A stretch of DNA of 64,000 nucleotides from Campylobacter concisus (GCF_003048775.2 NZ_CP049272.1:744001-808000); one strand, 5' to 3'; shown: positions 55,760 through 64,000, numbered from the stretch's first letter. The notes: generated by a model not told the origin, from the sequence alone. Translations and numbers: made by a program.

Positions 55760-56197
55760 ATGGCAGCAAAAATTTTCTCACCAGTTGATATCTTATCAAT
55801 AATAGATCTTGAAATAGCTTTTATAAATCGTTATAAAAATGTAAAAGATTATGCAAAAAATTTATCTTTGATATATTTTTCTTTGCCAAGCACCAAAGAG
55901 TATAGTGAACTATTTGAAAAATTTTTAAGACAAACTGACGTCGTTGTAAGAGAGAATGAGCATTATGTGGTCGTGCTTCATGGAACAAATGAAAGAGGAG
56001 CTAGCGAACTATTATCTGGTATTCAGGAGTTTTTAAACGCTGAGCCAATTGATTTGATAGTAAGCTATCCAAAAGACGGAAGAAACGCTAAAGAGCTTAC
56101 TACTAAGCTTCAAGATGAGATAAAAGATAACTATGGTGTATTGCTTGAAATGCTTTCAAATCAAGAAAAATTTGAAGCTTTTGAAAGCATGATTTAA
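55760..56197 (+). CDS. Small protein with GGDEF-like fold but no GGDEF motif
   Basis: A 145-residue soluble protein. The segment FLRQTDVVVRENEHYVVVLHGTNERGASEL aligns by eye with the core of diguanylate cyclases (lRxxDxvxRxGGDEFxvllp), but GGDEF is replaced by ENEHY, so no cyclase activity is expected. It may bind a nucleotide or partner. It follows the sensor kinase after 31 bases and precedes the CPA1 antiporter after 20, so co-transcription with the two-component pair is possible. Confidence 0.6.
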   Translation: MAAKIFSPVDILSIIDLEIAFINRYKNVKDYAKNLSLIYFSLPSTKEYSELFEKFLRQTDVVVRENEHYVVVLHGTNERGASELLSGIQEFLNAEPIDLIVSYPKDGRNAKELTTKLQDEIKDNYGVLLEMLSNQEKFEAFESMI

Positions 56198-56217
56198 TAT
56201 AATTTTGTGGAGTTTGT

Positions 56218-57660
56218 TTGGAGAATTTACTACTATTTTTTGCAGTTTTGCTTATAACTAGCATTCTTTTAAGTAAGATCTCTGATAAATTCGGAATTCC
56301 ATCTTTAATAATATTTTTAGGTGTTGGTATGCTGGCTGGCTCAGACGGCTTGCTGGGTGTAAATTTTGATGATCAAGTGATTGCTCAAAATGTCGGTATG
56401 CTAGCACTTATTTTTATACTTTACGCTGGTGGGCTAGATACTGATTTTGCAGCGATTAAACCTATTTTTGCTAGAGGTTTAGCACTTGCTACACTTGGTG
56501 TTTTCTTAACCGCGCTAGCTATTGCTCCTGTTGCAAAATATCTGCTTGATTTTACCTGGGCGGAGGCCTTTTTGCTAGGCTCCATCATCTCTTCAACAGA
56601 TGCAGCAGCTGTTTTTGCCATACTAAGAGCCAAGAAAATTTCACTTAAAAATAGCATTGCTCCATTACTTGAACTTGAATCTGGCTCAAACGATCCAATG
56701 GCGATATTTCTAACTATGACGATCATTCAAATGATCTCACTAAATAGCACTCCAAGTGCGTCAGAGTGGGCGATTACACTGGTTAAGCAGTTTGGTATAG
56801 GTATCGCTATGGGCTATTTATTTGGCGTTGCTTTGCCAGCTATCTTTAATAGACTTCGCCTAAAAAACTGGGGCCTTTATCCAGTTTTTTCTATCGCTTG
56901 GATATTGCTTTTATACACACTTTGCTTTAAAGTTGGCGGTAATGGCTATTTGGCTGTCTATATAGCTGGAATTTTTATAAATAAAAAAGAGTTTTCTCAT
57001 AAGAAAAATTTAGTCGGTTTTCATGACGGTATCGCTTGGACGATGCAAATAGTTGTCTTTTTGACGCTTGGTCTTTTGGTAAATCCCTCCGAGCTTCCAG
57101 CAACGGCACTAATGGCGCTTGTTTTGGCCTTGTGGCTTATGTTTTTTGCAAGACCACTTGGTGTTTTTGCATCGCTTGCATTTTCAAAATTTAAGATAAA
57201 TGAGCAAATTTTTATCTCTTGGGTTGGGCTAAGAGGTGTTGTGCCGGTCGTGCTAGCTACTTATGTTTATGTCGATGGCGTGCGTGATGCAGATATGATT
57301 TTTAACATTATATTTTTTATGGTTTTGATTTCGATTTTGATACAGGGTATGTCACTTGGCTTTGCGGCTGATAAATTTAAGGTCAAAGAGAGCGAGCAAG
57401 AGGATGTTAAGGTAGTGGAAAACTCTCCGATCTTAAGCTACACGCTTCGCCAGCATACCATCCACTATGGTTCAAAACTAATTGGCAAAGATTTGGCTCA
57501 GCTTGAGCTTCCAACTGAGTTTTTAATAATCCTAATAAAGCGTAAAAACGAGTATCAAAAGCCAACTGGCTCAACAATCTTTGAAGAAAATGACCTGTTA
57601 CTGATACAATGCGAAAATCAAGTGCTTTATCAAGATACGATTAAGTATTTGACTTATTAA
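56218..57660 (+). CDS. CPA1 potassium/sodium:proton antiporter (NhaP/CvrA type)
   Basis: A 480-residue antiporter with about 12 membrane segments in the first 390 residues. Signature stretches LGVGMLAGSDGLLGVNF, SIISSTDAAAVFAIL and ESGSNDPMAIFLT (the ND motif of CPA1 exchangers) are present. A cytosolic TrkA_C-like domain (about 395-480) closes the protein. The TTG start at 56218 follows GGAG. Ion and direction are not decidable. It is followed by a 472-base gap. Confidence 0.88.
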   Translation: MENLLLFFAVLLITSILLSKISDKFGIPSLIIFLGVGMLAGSDGLLGVNFDDQVIAQNVGMLALIFILYAGGLDTDFAAIKPIFARGLALATLGVFLTALAIAPVAKYLLDFTWAEAFLLGSIISSTDAAAVFAILRAKKISLKNSIAPLLELESGSNDPMAIFLTMTIIQMISLNSTPSASEWAITLVKQFGIGIAMGYLFGVALPAIFNRLRLKNWGLYPVFSIAWILLLYTLCFKVGGNGYLAVYIAGIFINKKEFSHKKNLVGFHDGIAWTMQIVVFLTLGLLVNPSELPATALMALVLALWLMFFARPLGVFASLAFSKFKINEQIFISWVGLRGVVPVVLATYVYVDGVRDADMIFNIIFFMVLISILIQGMSLGFAADKFKVKESEQEDVKVVENSPILSYTLRQHTIHYGSKLIGKDLAQLELPTEFLIILIKRKNEYQKPTGSTIFEENDLLLIQCENQVLYQDTIKYLTY

Positions 57661-58132
57661 AATTTTGATAAAAATTGCCATATTTTATTTCTCTTTGTAA
57701 ATTTTAAAACTTTACTCACTCGCCTTAGCAGACTGCTAAATTTAGGCTATACTTTGTTTAGCACTAAATTTAGAGCCGTGATATGCTCGCTCGTAAATTT
57801 TTAAAATTTGCCAGAGTTTTTAATAGCATGCGGCGCGTTAGTACCTTTGTGTGCTACCTCTGATGTGCGAGGTGATTGAGGGATTAAAGGGGGATAAGGG
57901 GACGGCCTCGTAACTTGAGTCCCCTTGTCTCCCTTTTGAATAGAAGTATCACAAATGGGATTTTATATTTTTACAAATTTTTGAAATTCTATTTACTCGC
58001 AAGAGTTACCTACTAAAAATTTGGCTTCGCTTGCAGCTTAGCTCAAATTTTAAGGCCAAAACAAATCCGTTCAGTCTCATTTTATTTTGCTTTTTATAAA
58101 ATCACTAAAACACTAGCAAAATGGGAGGCAAA
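57661..58132. other. Intergenic region with a large hairpin
   Basis: 472 bases without a supported gene. It contains the 18-bp imperfect stem at 57886-57936 and a G/C-rich middle part unlike the flanks. No open frame with a good start was found. No tRNA or known riboswitch was recognised. It may hold a small RNA or a remnant of an inserted element. Confidence 0.5.
57886..57936. repeat. Imperfect 18-bp inverted repeat
   Basis: AAAGGGGGATAAGGGGAC (57886-57903) pairs with GTCCCCTTGTCTCCCTTT (57919-57936) with two non-matching positions; the loop is 15 bases. It is followed by TTGAATAG, not a long T run. Could be a terminator-like or structured RNA element. Confidence 0.6.
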
Positions 58133-58312
58133 ATGCTTGATAGTATCATTCTTGCGGTCTTGGTATATTTTGCAACATTCTTATTTATGTTTTTTATGCT
58201 CGCCTTTTTTACTTTTTGGTATATAAGCGTGCCGCTACTTGTCATCTTTTTCGTTATAAAATTTATAAGGCAAGCAAAAGAGTGCGAGAGGATATATGGC
58301 AAGCTTGAGTAA
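58133..58312 (+). CDS. Small membrane protein, 59 residues
   Basis: A mostly hydrophobic 59-residue protein with two closely spaced membrane segments (about 4-28 and 30-45) and a charged C-terminus (RQAKECERIYGKLE). A strong GGGAGG lies 4 bases before the ATG at 58133. It stands before a bidirectional terminator. No family recognised; it might be a small regulatory or toxin-like protein, without further evidence. Confidence 0.6.
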   Translation: MLDSIILAVLVYFATFLFMFFMLAFFTFWYISVPLLVIFFVIKFIRQAKECERIYGKLE

Positions 58313-58317
58313 ATTTT

Positions 58318-58348
58318 AAATTTCTAGCCCAAAATGAGCTAGAAATTT
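58318..58348. terminator. Bidirectional terminator hairpin
   Basis: AAATTTCTAGC and GCTAGAAATTT form a perfect 11-bp stem with a 9-base loop between the small membrane protein gene and the convergent metY gene. Confidence 0.85.
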
Positions 58349-58350
58349 GA

Positions 58351-59622
58351 TTATTCTAAGGCTTGAGCCAGATCAGCTATCAGATCCTCGGCGTTTTCAA
58401 GGCCTATGCTAACTCTTATCAGCTCTTTTGTGATACCAGCTTTGATTAGCTCTTCACTGCTTAGCTGTTGGTGCGTAGTTGAAGCCGGATGCGTGATGAG
58501 CGACTTTGTATCGCCGATATTTACTACGATCTTAAAGAGTTTTACGCGCTCTAGCATCTTTTTTGCGCGCTCAAAGCTATCAGTCTCAAAGCAAAATAGT
58601 CCATTTGCCATGCCGTCTTTAAAGTATTTTTGCGCCTTTGCGTGATCTACGTTGTCGGCAAGTCCAGGATAAGCCACGCTTTTTATATGTTTGTGAGAGT
58701 TTAGAAATTTAGCCACTTTTAGCGCGTTTTGCGAGTGTCTCTCAACCCTAACAGTAAGCGTTTCAAGCCCTTGTATGAGCTGCCAAGAGTTAAACGGAGA
58801 GATCACAGCACCGATATCGCGCACGATAGCAAGCCTCATTCTTAGTGTGTAGATGTCAAAACGATCTGTCATATCAGCATAGACGATGTCGTGATAGCTC
58901 GCATCTGGCACATTAAAATGCTCATATCTCTTATTGCCTTTTAGCTTTTCGTTTAGGTGATTTGCACTTATGACCACACCTGCTAGGCTAAGACCCTGAC
59001 CGCTCATATATTTGCTAGCGCTATGCACGCAAACATCGACGCCGTGGCGAAGTGGCTGAAAGATGATAGGCGTTGGCACGGTGTTATCGGTGATGCTGAT
59101 AATGCCATATTTGTTTGCGATTTCTACGATTTTTTCGATATTTGGGATAGAAATTTGTGGATTTGAGAGCGTTTCAAAAAATATAGCCCTTGTTTTATCA
59201 TCTATCAAACTCTCCAGATCATCAGCCGTGTCGCTGTCAAAGACTCTGGCCTCTATGCCAAATCTTTTTAGTGTGTGCGTAAAAAGTACTGTCGTGCCGC
59301 CATAAATTTTTTTGGCGATGATGATGTTATCGCCTGCTTGGGCTAAATTTATGATGCTGTAAAACAAAGCTGATTGACCGCTCGCAGTCGCTATCGCAGC
59401 GGCTCCGCCCTCAAGTGCGGCGACCCTTTTTTCAAAGATATCTGTCGTTGGATTGCCAAGTCTTGTGTAGATGTGGCCGCCATCTTTTAGATCGAACCTA
59501 GCAGCCGCAGTCTCGGCGCTTCCAAAGTCGTAAGCTGTGCTTTGAAAAATAGGCACAGCCATCGTGCCAAAGCCTTCATGTGTATCGTAGCCTACGTGAA
59601 TCGCAGCGGTTTCTTGCCTCAT
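58351..59622 (-). CDS. metY: O-acetylhomoserine aminocarboxypropyltransferase (sulfhydrylase)
   Basis: PLP enzyme making homocysteine from O-acetylhomoserine and sulfide. The 423-residue Cys/Met metabolism family fold has the N-terminal IHVGYDTHEGFGTMAVPI, substrate site SAYDFGSAETAAARFDLKDG-like, and the PLP Lys in VCVHSASKYMSGQG (near 209). Length and the GHIYTRLGNPTTDIFEKRV segment favour MetY over MetB/MetZ. It stands alone on the minus strand between two plus-strand units. Confidence 0.92.
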   Translation of the reverse strand: MRQETAAIHVGYDTHEGFGTMAVPIFQSTAYDFGSAETAAARFDLKDGGHIYTRLGNPTTDIFEKRVAALEGGAAAIATASGQSALFYSIINLAQAGDNIIIAKKIYGGTTVLFTHTLKRFGIEARVFDSDTADDLESLIDDKTRAIFFETLSNPQISIPNIEKIVEIANKYGIISITDNTVPTPIIFQPLRHGVDVCVHSASKYMSGQGLSLAGVVISANHLNEKLKGNKRYEHFNVPDASYHDIVYADMTDRFDIYTLRMRLAIVRDIGAVISPFNSWQLIQGLETLTVRVERHSQNALKVAKFLNSHKHIKSVAYPGLADNVDHAKAQKYFKDGMANGLFCFETDSFERAKKMLERVKLFKIVVNIGDTKSLITHPASTTHQQLSSEELIKAGITKELIRVSIGLENAEDLIADLAQALE

Positions 59623-59701
59623 TTTTGCTCCTTTTATGGTAATTTTGGCGTAAATTATACATTAGCAAAGCCAAAATTTAGGGGATAAAATCAAATTTTG
59701 A

Positions 59702-59707
59702 TATAAT
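59702..59707 (+). promoter_or_regulatory. Probable -10 box of the 59728 operon
   Basis: TATAAT 21 bases before the TTG start at 59728; GGAAG in the leader provides the ribosome binding site. Confidence 0.5.
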
Positions 59708-59727
59708 TTGCCAAAAAAAGGAAGAAT

Positions 59728-60060
59728 TTGAACCAAGTCACGGACAAATTTAAACGTGTAAAATATCTTCGTGCGCTAGAAAAATTTGCAAAATCAGCGA
59801 TAAATGGGCTAAAAAGAGATGACTTTGACGATGGCGAATTTCGCCAAAGAGTGGAGAAAAACGCGAAAGTCATCGAAAAAGTCGAGGCTGTCTATCTTGA
59901 TCAGCCATACTCAAAGGCACTAGAAAATTTTATAAATTTGCTTGTCAAAAATGCCACAAAAGATGAGCTTTTAAAGGCGGCAAATCTACTTGATAAGCTA
60001 AAAAATCAAAAGACATATAAAAAAGAAAAACATAAAAATAAATTTAAGGATGAGGATTGA
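59728..60060 (+). CDS. Small basic helical protein of unknown function
   Basis: A 110-residue, Lys-rich, predicted helical protein with no membrane segment. The N-terminal RVKYLRALEKFAKSAINGLK and the C-terminal lysine-rich tail suggest nucleic acid or protein contact, but no motif is seen. The TTG start follows AAAAGGAAG. The stop overlaps the phosphatase start by TTGA, so the two are coupled. No family recognised. Confidence 0.6.
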   Translation: MNQVTDKFKRVKYLRALEKFAKSAINGLKRDDFDDGEFRQRVEKNAKVIEKVEAVYLDQPYSKALENFINLLVKNATKDELLKAANLLDKLKNQKTYKKEKHKNKFKDED

Positions 60061-60680
60061 AAGTAGTTATTTTTGATATGGATGGCACGGTGATAGATAG
60101 CGGCGAGGCGATATATAAAACGGTAAATGAAGTAAGAGATGAGCTAAATTTGCCACCACTTGAAAAAGAATTTATCATAAAAGCGATCAACGAGCCAGGC
60201 AGAAATTTAGCCCTTGAGTTTTACGGCATCGACACGCCAAGCAGGAGCTTAAAAGAGGGCTTTGAAGAGAAATTTAAGAAATTTTACGATGAGTGTGCGA
60301 CTACATATGAGGGTGTAAAAGAGCTTTTGCAAAAGTGCAAAGATGCTCACTATAAGGTCGTTTTGGCAAGCAACGCACCGCACGATACGCTAGAGAAAAT
60401 TTTAAAGAAAAATGAAATTTATGAGCTATTTGACGAGGTCATCGGCGCTAGCAAGGAGATACCGCAAAAGCCAGATCCTGCGATGCTTCACCTAGCTGTT
60501 AGTAAAACTGGAGCTGATAAGGCGATCTTTGTAGGAGATAGCCTAAAAGACGAGCTAGCGGCTAAAAATGCAAATATACCTTATGTGCAAGTTTGCTGGG
60601 GATTTGGCGAGGAGAGCAAAACTGCCACGTATAACGCCAAAAATGTTAGCGAGGCGTGGGAGATAATATTAAATTTTTAA
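60057..60680 (+). CDS. HAD-family hydrolase (phosphoglycolate phosphatase-like)
   Basis: A 207-residue HAD phosphatase with motif I VIFDMDGTVIDSG (nucleophile Asp), motif II SNAPHD, motif III Lys in PQKPDPAM and motif IV FVGDSLKDELAA. The cap is helical, like Gph or PgmB. Substrate unknown; phosphoglycolate is possible. The TTG start overlaps the previous stop. Codons are like the neighbours. Confidence 0.85.
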   Translation: MKVVIFDMDGTVIDSGEAIYKTVNEVRDELNLPPLEKEFIIKAINEPGRNLALEFYGIDTPSRSLKEGFEEKFKKFYDECATTYEGVKELLQKCKDAHYKVVLASNAPHDTLEKILKKNEIYELFDEVIGASKEIPQKPDPAMLHLAVSKTGADKAIFVGDSLKDELAAKNANIPYVQVCWGFGEESKTATYNAKNVSEAWEIILNF

Positions 60681-60696
60681 CTTAGTTTTAATTGGC

Positions 60697-60702
60697 TATA
60701 AT
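60697..60702 (+). promoter_or_regulatory. Probable -10 box of the DUF2018-hemA operon
   Basis: GGCTATAATC, 27 bases before the ATG at 60729. It starts a run of five genes to proS. Confidence 0.55.
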
Positions 60703-60728
60703 CTTAATAAATTTTCAAAGAAACAGCG

Positions 60729-60983
60729 ATGATAGATATATTTGAGGGCAGTGCGAGGGATAAATTTTATGACATTTTGTTTAACGCAAATGCCGTTTTA
60801 GTTAAAAACGAGATAGATAAAATTTTTGAGAAATTTGTGGCTATGAGCGAGCTTTGCGAAAAGCATGGCATTGGCGAAGATGAGATCAGAAATTTTATGG
60901 CCTTAGAGCAAGATAAAGTTTATAACGGAGTAAATGACCTATATATCGAGCTTAGCGGAGAAATTTTAAGCCAAAATGAGTAG
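60729..60983 (+). CDS. DUF2018 protein, homologous to H. pylori HP0242
   Basis: An 84-residue helical protein. IFEGSARDKFYDILFNA aligns with the HP0242 start (IFEGNPLDKWNDIIFHA, recalled), and the acidic helical rest fits. HP0242 is known for a knotted, intertwined dimer; function unknown. In H. pylori the order HP0242, HP0241, HP0240 (polyprenyl synthase), hemA, proS is the same as here. It overlaps the next gene by 8 bases. Confidence 0.85.
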   Translation: MIDIFEGSARDKFYDILFNANAVLVKNEIDKIFEKFVAMSELCEKHGIGEDEIRNFMALEQDKVYNGVNDLYIELSGEILSQNE

Positions 60984-61407
60984 AATTTTTGCGCTCATTA
61001 CTTTGCTTACTGCTCTTGTTGTTGCAAAAGAGCCAAATTTTGACCCAAGTTCGGTGCATACATTTGAGCTTAAAAAAGACGAGTGGGCTAGGGTCTTTAT
61101 AACTGAAAAGCGAACTCAAAGGGTTGAAACGTTTGACTTTCGTTGGACGCTATTTGATAGTACAAATATCACTGTGCAAAGCTTTTTTAGGCGCTATCCA
61201 AGGCAGATGGTCTTTTCGCTAAGACAAGGACAAAACACCTATATGCAGCGAGTTTTGCCTGATTTTACGATGCCGCCAAATGAGAGCGTAAGCCTTTATA
61301 TATCATTTATTGATTTTAAGGATAAAAAGGCGCATTTTAGGGTGGCTCTGCTAGATGAGAGCAAGCGTGTGGATGTGGGTTTTAGAGATCCAGATGAGGC
61401 TAAATAG
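60976..61407 (+). CDS. Periplasmic protein of unknown function (Cj0540/HP0241-like)
   Basis: A 143-residue protein with a signal peptide (1-17, IFALITLLTALVVA). The mature part is beta-rich: FELKKDEWARVFITEKR, ETFDFRWTLFDSTNITVQSF and SLYISFIDFKDKKAHFRVAL. No metal or catalytic motif. Place between the DUF2018 gene and ispB fits C. jejuni Cj0540 and H. pylori HP0241. Overlap with the previous gene is 8 bases. Confidence 0.75.
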   Translation: MSRIFALITLLTALVVAKEPNFDPSSVHTFELKKDEWARVFITEKRTQRVETFDFRWTLFDSTNITVQSFFRRYPRQMVFSLRQGQNTYMQRVLPDFTMPPNESVSLYISFIDFKDKKAHFRVALLDESKRVDVGFRDPDEAK

Positions 61408-61417
61408 AAGGATAAAA

Positions 61418-62311
61418 ATGGATAAAATCGATGAAATAATGGGTAAATTTATAAGCGAGCTTGGCTATAAAGAGGCGTTTGAGATGTTTTTAAAGATAAG
61501 CTCAGGCAAGAAGCTACGCTCAAAACTTCTCTTAAAGATCGCGGGCGAGAGCGAAATTTCACTTAAACTTTGCGCTATCATCGAGCTCATCCACCTTGCA
61601 AGTTTGCTTCACGACGACGTCATAGACGAGGCAAACATGAGACGCGGCAAACCAAGCATAAACGCACTTTTTGGCAGTAAAAACTCAGTCATGTTGGGCG
61701 ACATCCTCTACTCAAAGGCTTATTTTGAGCTTACAAAATTTGATCCAAGCATCGCGGCTATCATCTCAGACGCAGTAAGCAAGCTAAGTATCGGTGAGAT
61801 GATGGATGTAAAAATGGCTGAAAATTTTAATGAAAACGAGCAAGAATATTTAAAAATGATCTACTATAAAACAGCTGTTTTGATAGAAGCCACGTCTATT
61901 TGCGGAGCAAAGCTAGCTGGCAAAGATAGCGAGAAATTTGGAATTTATGGCAAAAATTTAGGTCTTGCGTTTCAGATCGTGGATGACATCTTAGACATAA
62001 CTCAAGATGAGAAAACACTTGGCAAACCAGCGCTCAACGACTTTGTCGAAGGCAAAACTACACTTCCTTACATATATCTTTATAAGAGCTTAGACGAAGC
62101 TGGTAAGACAAAGCTTAGATCTCTTTGGTCAAAGAAGCTAAACGCGGGCGAAATTTCATGGCTAAAAGAAAATTTTGATAAAACTAGCTCGGTTAGCAAA
62201 GCTATAAGCGAGGCAAAAAGGCTTGGGACTGAAGCGATAGAAGCGATAAGAGAGTATAAAAACGCCGAGCTTGAAGGGATCATAAAAAGCATGATAGATA
62301 GGGAATTTTGA
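61418..62311 (+). CDS. ispB: Polyprenyl diphosphate synthase (IspB type)
   Basis: Makes a long-chain prenyl diphosphate for menaquinone. The ATG at 61418 follows AAGGA at 61408-61412. First Asp-rich motif LLHDDVIDEANMRRG (near 68) and second FQIVDDILDITQD (near 190) are both present. The 297-residue length is normal. Chain length cannot be read securely. It precedes hemA as in C. jejuni and H. pylori. Confidence 0.92.
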   Translation: MDKIDEIMGKFISELGYKEAFEMFLKISSGKKLRSKLLLKIAGESEISLKLCAIIELIHLASLLHDDVIDEANMRRGKPSINALFGSKNSVMLGDILYSKAYFELTKFDPSIAAIISDAVSKLSIGEMMDVKMAENFNENEQEYLKMIYYKTAVLIEATSICGAKLAGKDSEKFGIYGKNLGLAFQIVDDILDITQDEKTLGKPALNDFVEGKTTLPYIYLYKSLDEAGKTKLRSLWSKKLNAGEISWLKENFDKTSSVSKAISEAKRLGTEAIEAIREYKNAELEGIIKSMIDREF

Positions 62312-63594
62312 TGCACTATTTAGATATAAGTTTTACATATAAAAATACTGATATTTCAGTTAGAGAAAAGCTTGCATTTGATAGCGATGAGAAAAAAGAG
62401 CAAATTTTAAAACTACTAAGATCAAACAAAAGTATAAACGAATGTATGGTTTTAAACACATGCAACCGCGTCGAGATAATTGCAAGCGTTAGTGATCTAG
62501 AAAGCGCAACGACGCATGCGTTTAGATGCATGTCTGTATTTTCAGGTGTTTTTGAAGATGAGCTTTATGAGAGGGCTGATATTTATGAAGATAGCGGAGC
62601 CGTGCACCACCTCTTTGCCGTGGCAAGCTCGCTTGATAGCCTAGTCGTCGGCGAAACGCAGATCGTTGGTCAGCTAAAAAATGCTTTTAAATTTGCTTAC
62701 GATAGCTCAGCTTGCGGCGAACAAATCAGTAAAATCATCCACTATGCATGTAAATGCGCTGCTAAAGTTAGAAACGAAACTCAAATTTCTAAAAACCCGA
62801 TCTCTGTTTCAAGCGTAGCTGTGGCAAAAGCAAAAGAAATTTTTGGCACGCTTGAAGGAAAAACTGCTATCGTCGTAGGCGCTGGTGAGATGGGCGAGCT
62901 AGCAGCAAAACACCTCATATCAAGTGGCGCAGAAGTCATCATCATAAACAGAAGCTCCGAGCGTGTTGAGCAGCTAGTTGATAGCCTGGGTGATAACGCT
63001 AGTTGGGATAGCATTTTAAAATTAAAAGAGTATGTAAATAGCTATGATCTCATCTTTTCAAGCACTGCAGCCCCACAAGCCATCATCACAGGCGATATAA
63101 TCGAGCCAAGAGAATTTCACAGATACTTTTTTGATATCGCTGTGCCAAGAGATATAGACCTTTTAAACACAGAGCTTATCAGCGTCTACACGGTCGATAG
63201 TCTAGAGGAGATCGTGCGTAAAAATTTAGCTCTAAGGGAAGAACAGGCACAAAAAGCCTACTCGATCGTTGGGCAAGGTACGAACGAGTTTTTAAGGATA
63301 TTAAAAGATGATCTAAGTGTGCCTCTTATCAAATCGATCCGCAAACAAGCTGAAATTTGCGCTAAAAACGAGCTAGAAAAAGCGATAAAAAAAGGATATT
63401 TAAAGCATAGTGATTATGAAGAGGCACAAAAGCTCATTCATCAAGTTTTTAAAGCATTTTTGCACCAGCCAACGATGAAGCTAAAAGGGCTTGCGGATGA
63501 GGAGAGAGCGAGTGAGCTTTCAAATGGAGTTAAATTTTTATTTGACATACAAGATGAACAAAATTTTCAAGCAGGAGATATAGATGAAATTTAG
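62311..63594 (+). CDS. hemA: Glutamyl-tRNA reductase
   Basis: First committed step of tetrapyrrole synthesis: reduces Glu-tRNA to glutamate-1-semialdehyde with NADPH. Catalytic Cys in LNTCNRVEI (near 49), [19 protein letters not shown] site [15 protein letters not shown], and [18 protein letters not shown]. At 427 residues it is normal length. The start is ATG at 62311, overlapping the ispB stop; the upstream TTG at 62308 is less likely. It overlaps proS by 11 bases. Confidence 0.97.
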   Translation: MHYLDISFTYKNTDISVREKLAFDSDEKKEQILKLLRSNKSINECMVLNTCNRVEIIASVSDLESATTHAFRCMSVFSGVFEDELYERADIYEDSGAVHHLFAVASSLDSLVVGETQIVGQLKNAFKFAYDSSACGEQISKIIHYACKCAAKVRNETQISKNPISVSSVAVAKAKEIFGTLEGKTAIVVGAGEMGELAAKHLISSGAEVIIINRSSERVEQLVDSLGDNASWDSILKLKEYVNSYDLIFSSTAAPQAIITGDIIEPREFHRYFFDIAVPRDIDLLNTELISVYTVDSLEEIVRKNLALREEQAQKAYSIVGQGTNEFLRILKDDLSVPLIKSIRKQAEICAKNELEKAIKKGYLKHSDYEEAQKLIHQVFKAFLHQPTMKLKGLADEERASELSNGVKFLFDIQDEQNFQAGDIDEI

Positions 63595-64000
63595 TAAATT
63601 TTACGCCCCAACGACCAAAGAAGCACCAAAAGATGCCTCTTTGCCAAGTCATCAGTTTTTGATTAGGGGTGGATTTGTCGAGCAATTTGGCTCCGGACTT
63701 TACAACTATCTGCCGCTTGGAAAGATTATGCACGATAAAATTTCACGTGTGGTAAAAGAGGAGATGGACGAGGCTGGAGCGCTAGAGGTGAGTTTTAGCG
63801 TGGTTACTTCAAGCGAGCTTTGGAAACAAAGTGGCCGCTACAACGTCTTTGGCAAGGAGCTTTTACGCTTTAAAGATAGAAAAGAAAATGACTTTGTGCT
63901 AAGCCCAACAAACGAAGAGGCAGCCGTTGCCTTGGTGCGTGGTAAGGTTACTAGCTATAAGCAGCTGCCATTAAATTTATATCAGATAAATACTAAATTT
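63584..64000 (+). CDS. proS: Prolyl-tRNA synthetase, N-terminal part (3' end outside window)
   Basis: Charges tRNA-Pro. The visible 139 codons have [31 protein letters not shown] and the class II motif 2 segment [20 protein letters not shown], typical of the bacterial (ProRS with insertion domain) form. AGGAG at 63573-63577 supports the ATG at 63584. The gene continues beyond the window. It overlaps hemA by 11 bases, as expected from the order in C. jejuni. Confidence 0.96.
   Translation, partial: MKFSKFYAPTTKEAPKDASLPSHQFLIRGGFVEQFGSGLYNYLPLGKIMHDKISRVVKEEMDEAGALEVSFSVVTSSELWKQSGRYNVFGKELLRFKDRKENDFVLSPTNEEAAVALVRGKVTSYKQLPLNLYQINTKF

Noticed and set aside
57661-58132. tRNA or riboswitch in the large gap
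   Set aside because: No cloverleaf, CCA end or T-loop GTTC pattern, and no known aptamer core was found by eye.
58105-58302. Open frame of 65 residues on the minus strand
   Set aside because: Antisense to the small membrane protein, which has a strong GGGAGG site.
1-64000. CRISPR array, prophage or insertion sequence
   Set aside because: No regularly spaced direct repeats, integrase, transposase or phage structural genes were recognised anywhere in the window.

Overview
The window is a stretch of Campylobacter chromosome, AT-rich overall. The evidence is gene content and gene order. Several blocks match, from memory, the order known in C. jejuni or Helicobacter: ydcH-like/rpmB/rpe/dnaQ-like; ybgC/periplasmic protein/UDG-like/rpmH/rnpA/yidD/yidC/jag/mnmE/purL/djlA-like/purH; ftsZ/ftsA/ppiD/rsmH/ftsL-like; Pif1-like helicase/periplasmic protein/lolA/secA/lolC-like; kefB-like/hspR/cbpA/htrA followed by a CprRS-like pair; and a DUF2018 (HP0242-like) gene/periplasmic protein/ispB-type synthase/hemA/proS. 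The mosaic of AT-rich core genes and GC-richer accessory genes suggests a C. concisus-like species, but that is inference. No rRNA, tRNA, CRISPR array, insertion sequence or prophage was recognised.

Layout. 1-1043: cysteine synthesis (cysK tail, cysE). 1063-2730, minus strand: YdcH-like protein, an ion channel with an RCK-like domain, rpmB. 2907-5020: an unusual signalling pair, HDOD-like and STAS/STAS/CheX-like. 5030-7011: rpe, a DnaQ-like exonuclease, an unknown gene. 7192-12354: NSS transporter, M48 membrane protease, prmC, DUF4149 protein, a two-part ThrE-type exporter. 12468-13827: a possible secreted protein and a 50-residue companion. 13837-21025: ybgC, a periplasmic protein, a UDG-like protein, then the rpmH-rnpA-yidD-yidC-jag-mnmE run. 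21052-22556: two tandem related lipoproteins. 22900-29018: purL, an SDH-type ClpP-fold protein, a DjlA-like cochaperone, a small secreted protein, purH. 29099-32040: exported MsrAB and a DUF2249/polytopic membrane protein/DUF59 cluster. 32130-38251: division genes. 38385-44651: a class IV aminotransferase, DUF523, a two-enzyme wall hydrolase lipoprotein, a Pif1-like helicase, a possible FliL-fold protein. 44678-49146: lolA, secA, a LolC/E permease. 49250-55728: antiporter, heat-shock regulator and chaperone, htrA, a CprRS-like two-component system. 55760-58312: a GGDEF-like relic, a CPA1 antiporter, a small membrane protein. 58351-64000: metY, a HAD phosphatase, the DUF2018-to-hemA run and the start of proS.

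Common themes are envelope biogenesis (yidC, secA, lolA, lolC-like, ppiD, htrA, wall hydrolase), division, tetrapyrrole, quinone and purine synthesis, and stress control. A notable trait is the number of apparently degenerate signalling or enzyme folds: CheX-like without ExxN, GGDEF-like without the motif, class II aldolase without metal histidines, UDG-like with a weak motif 1, and an RCK without the glycine motif. Other points of interest are rnpA without an ATG, GTG or TTG start, a HAIR-like operator in front of cbpA-hspR, and four stop/start overlaps of the form TTGA.
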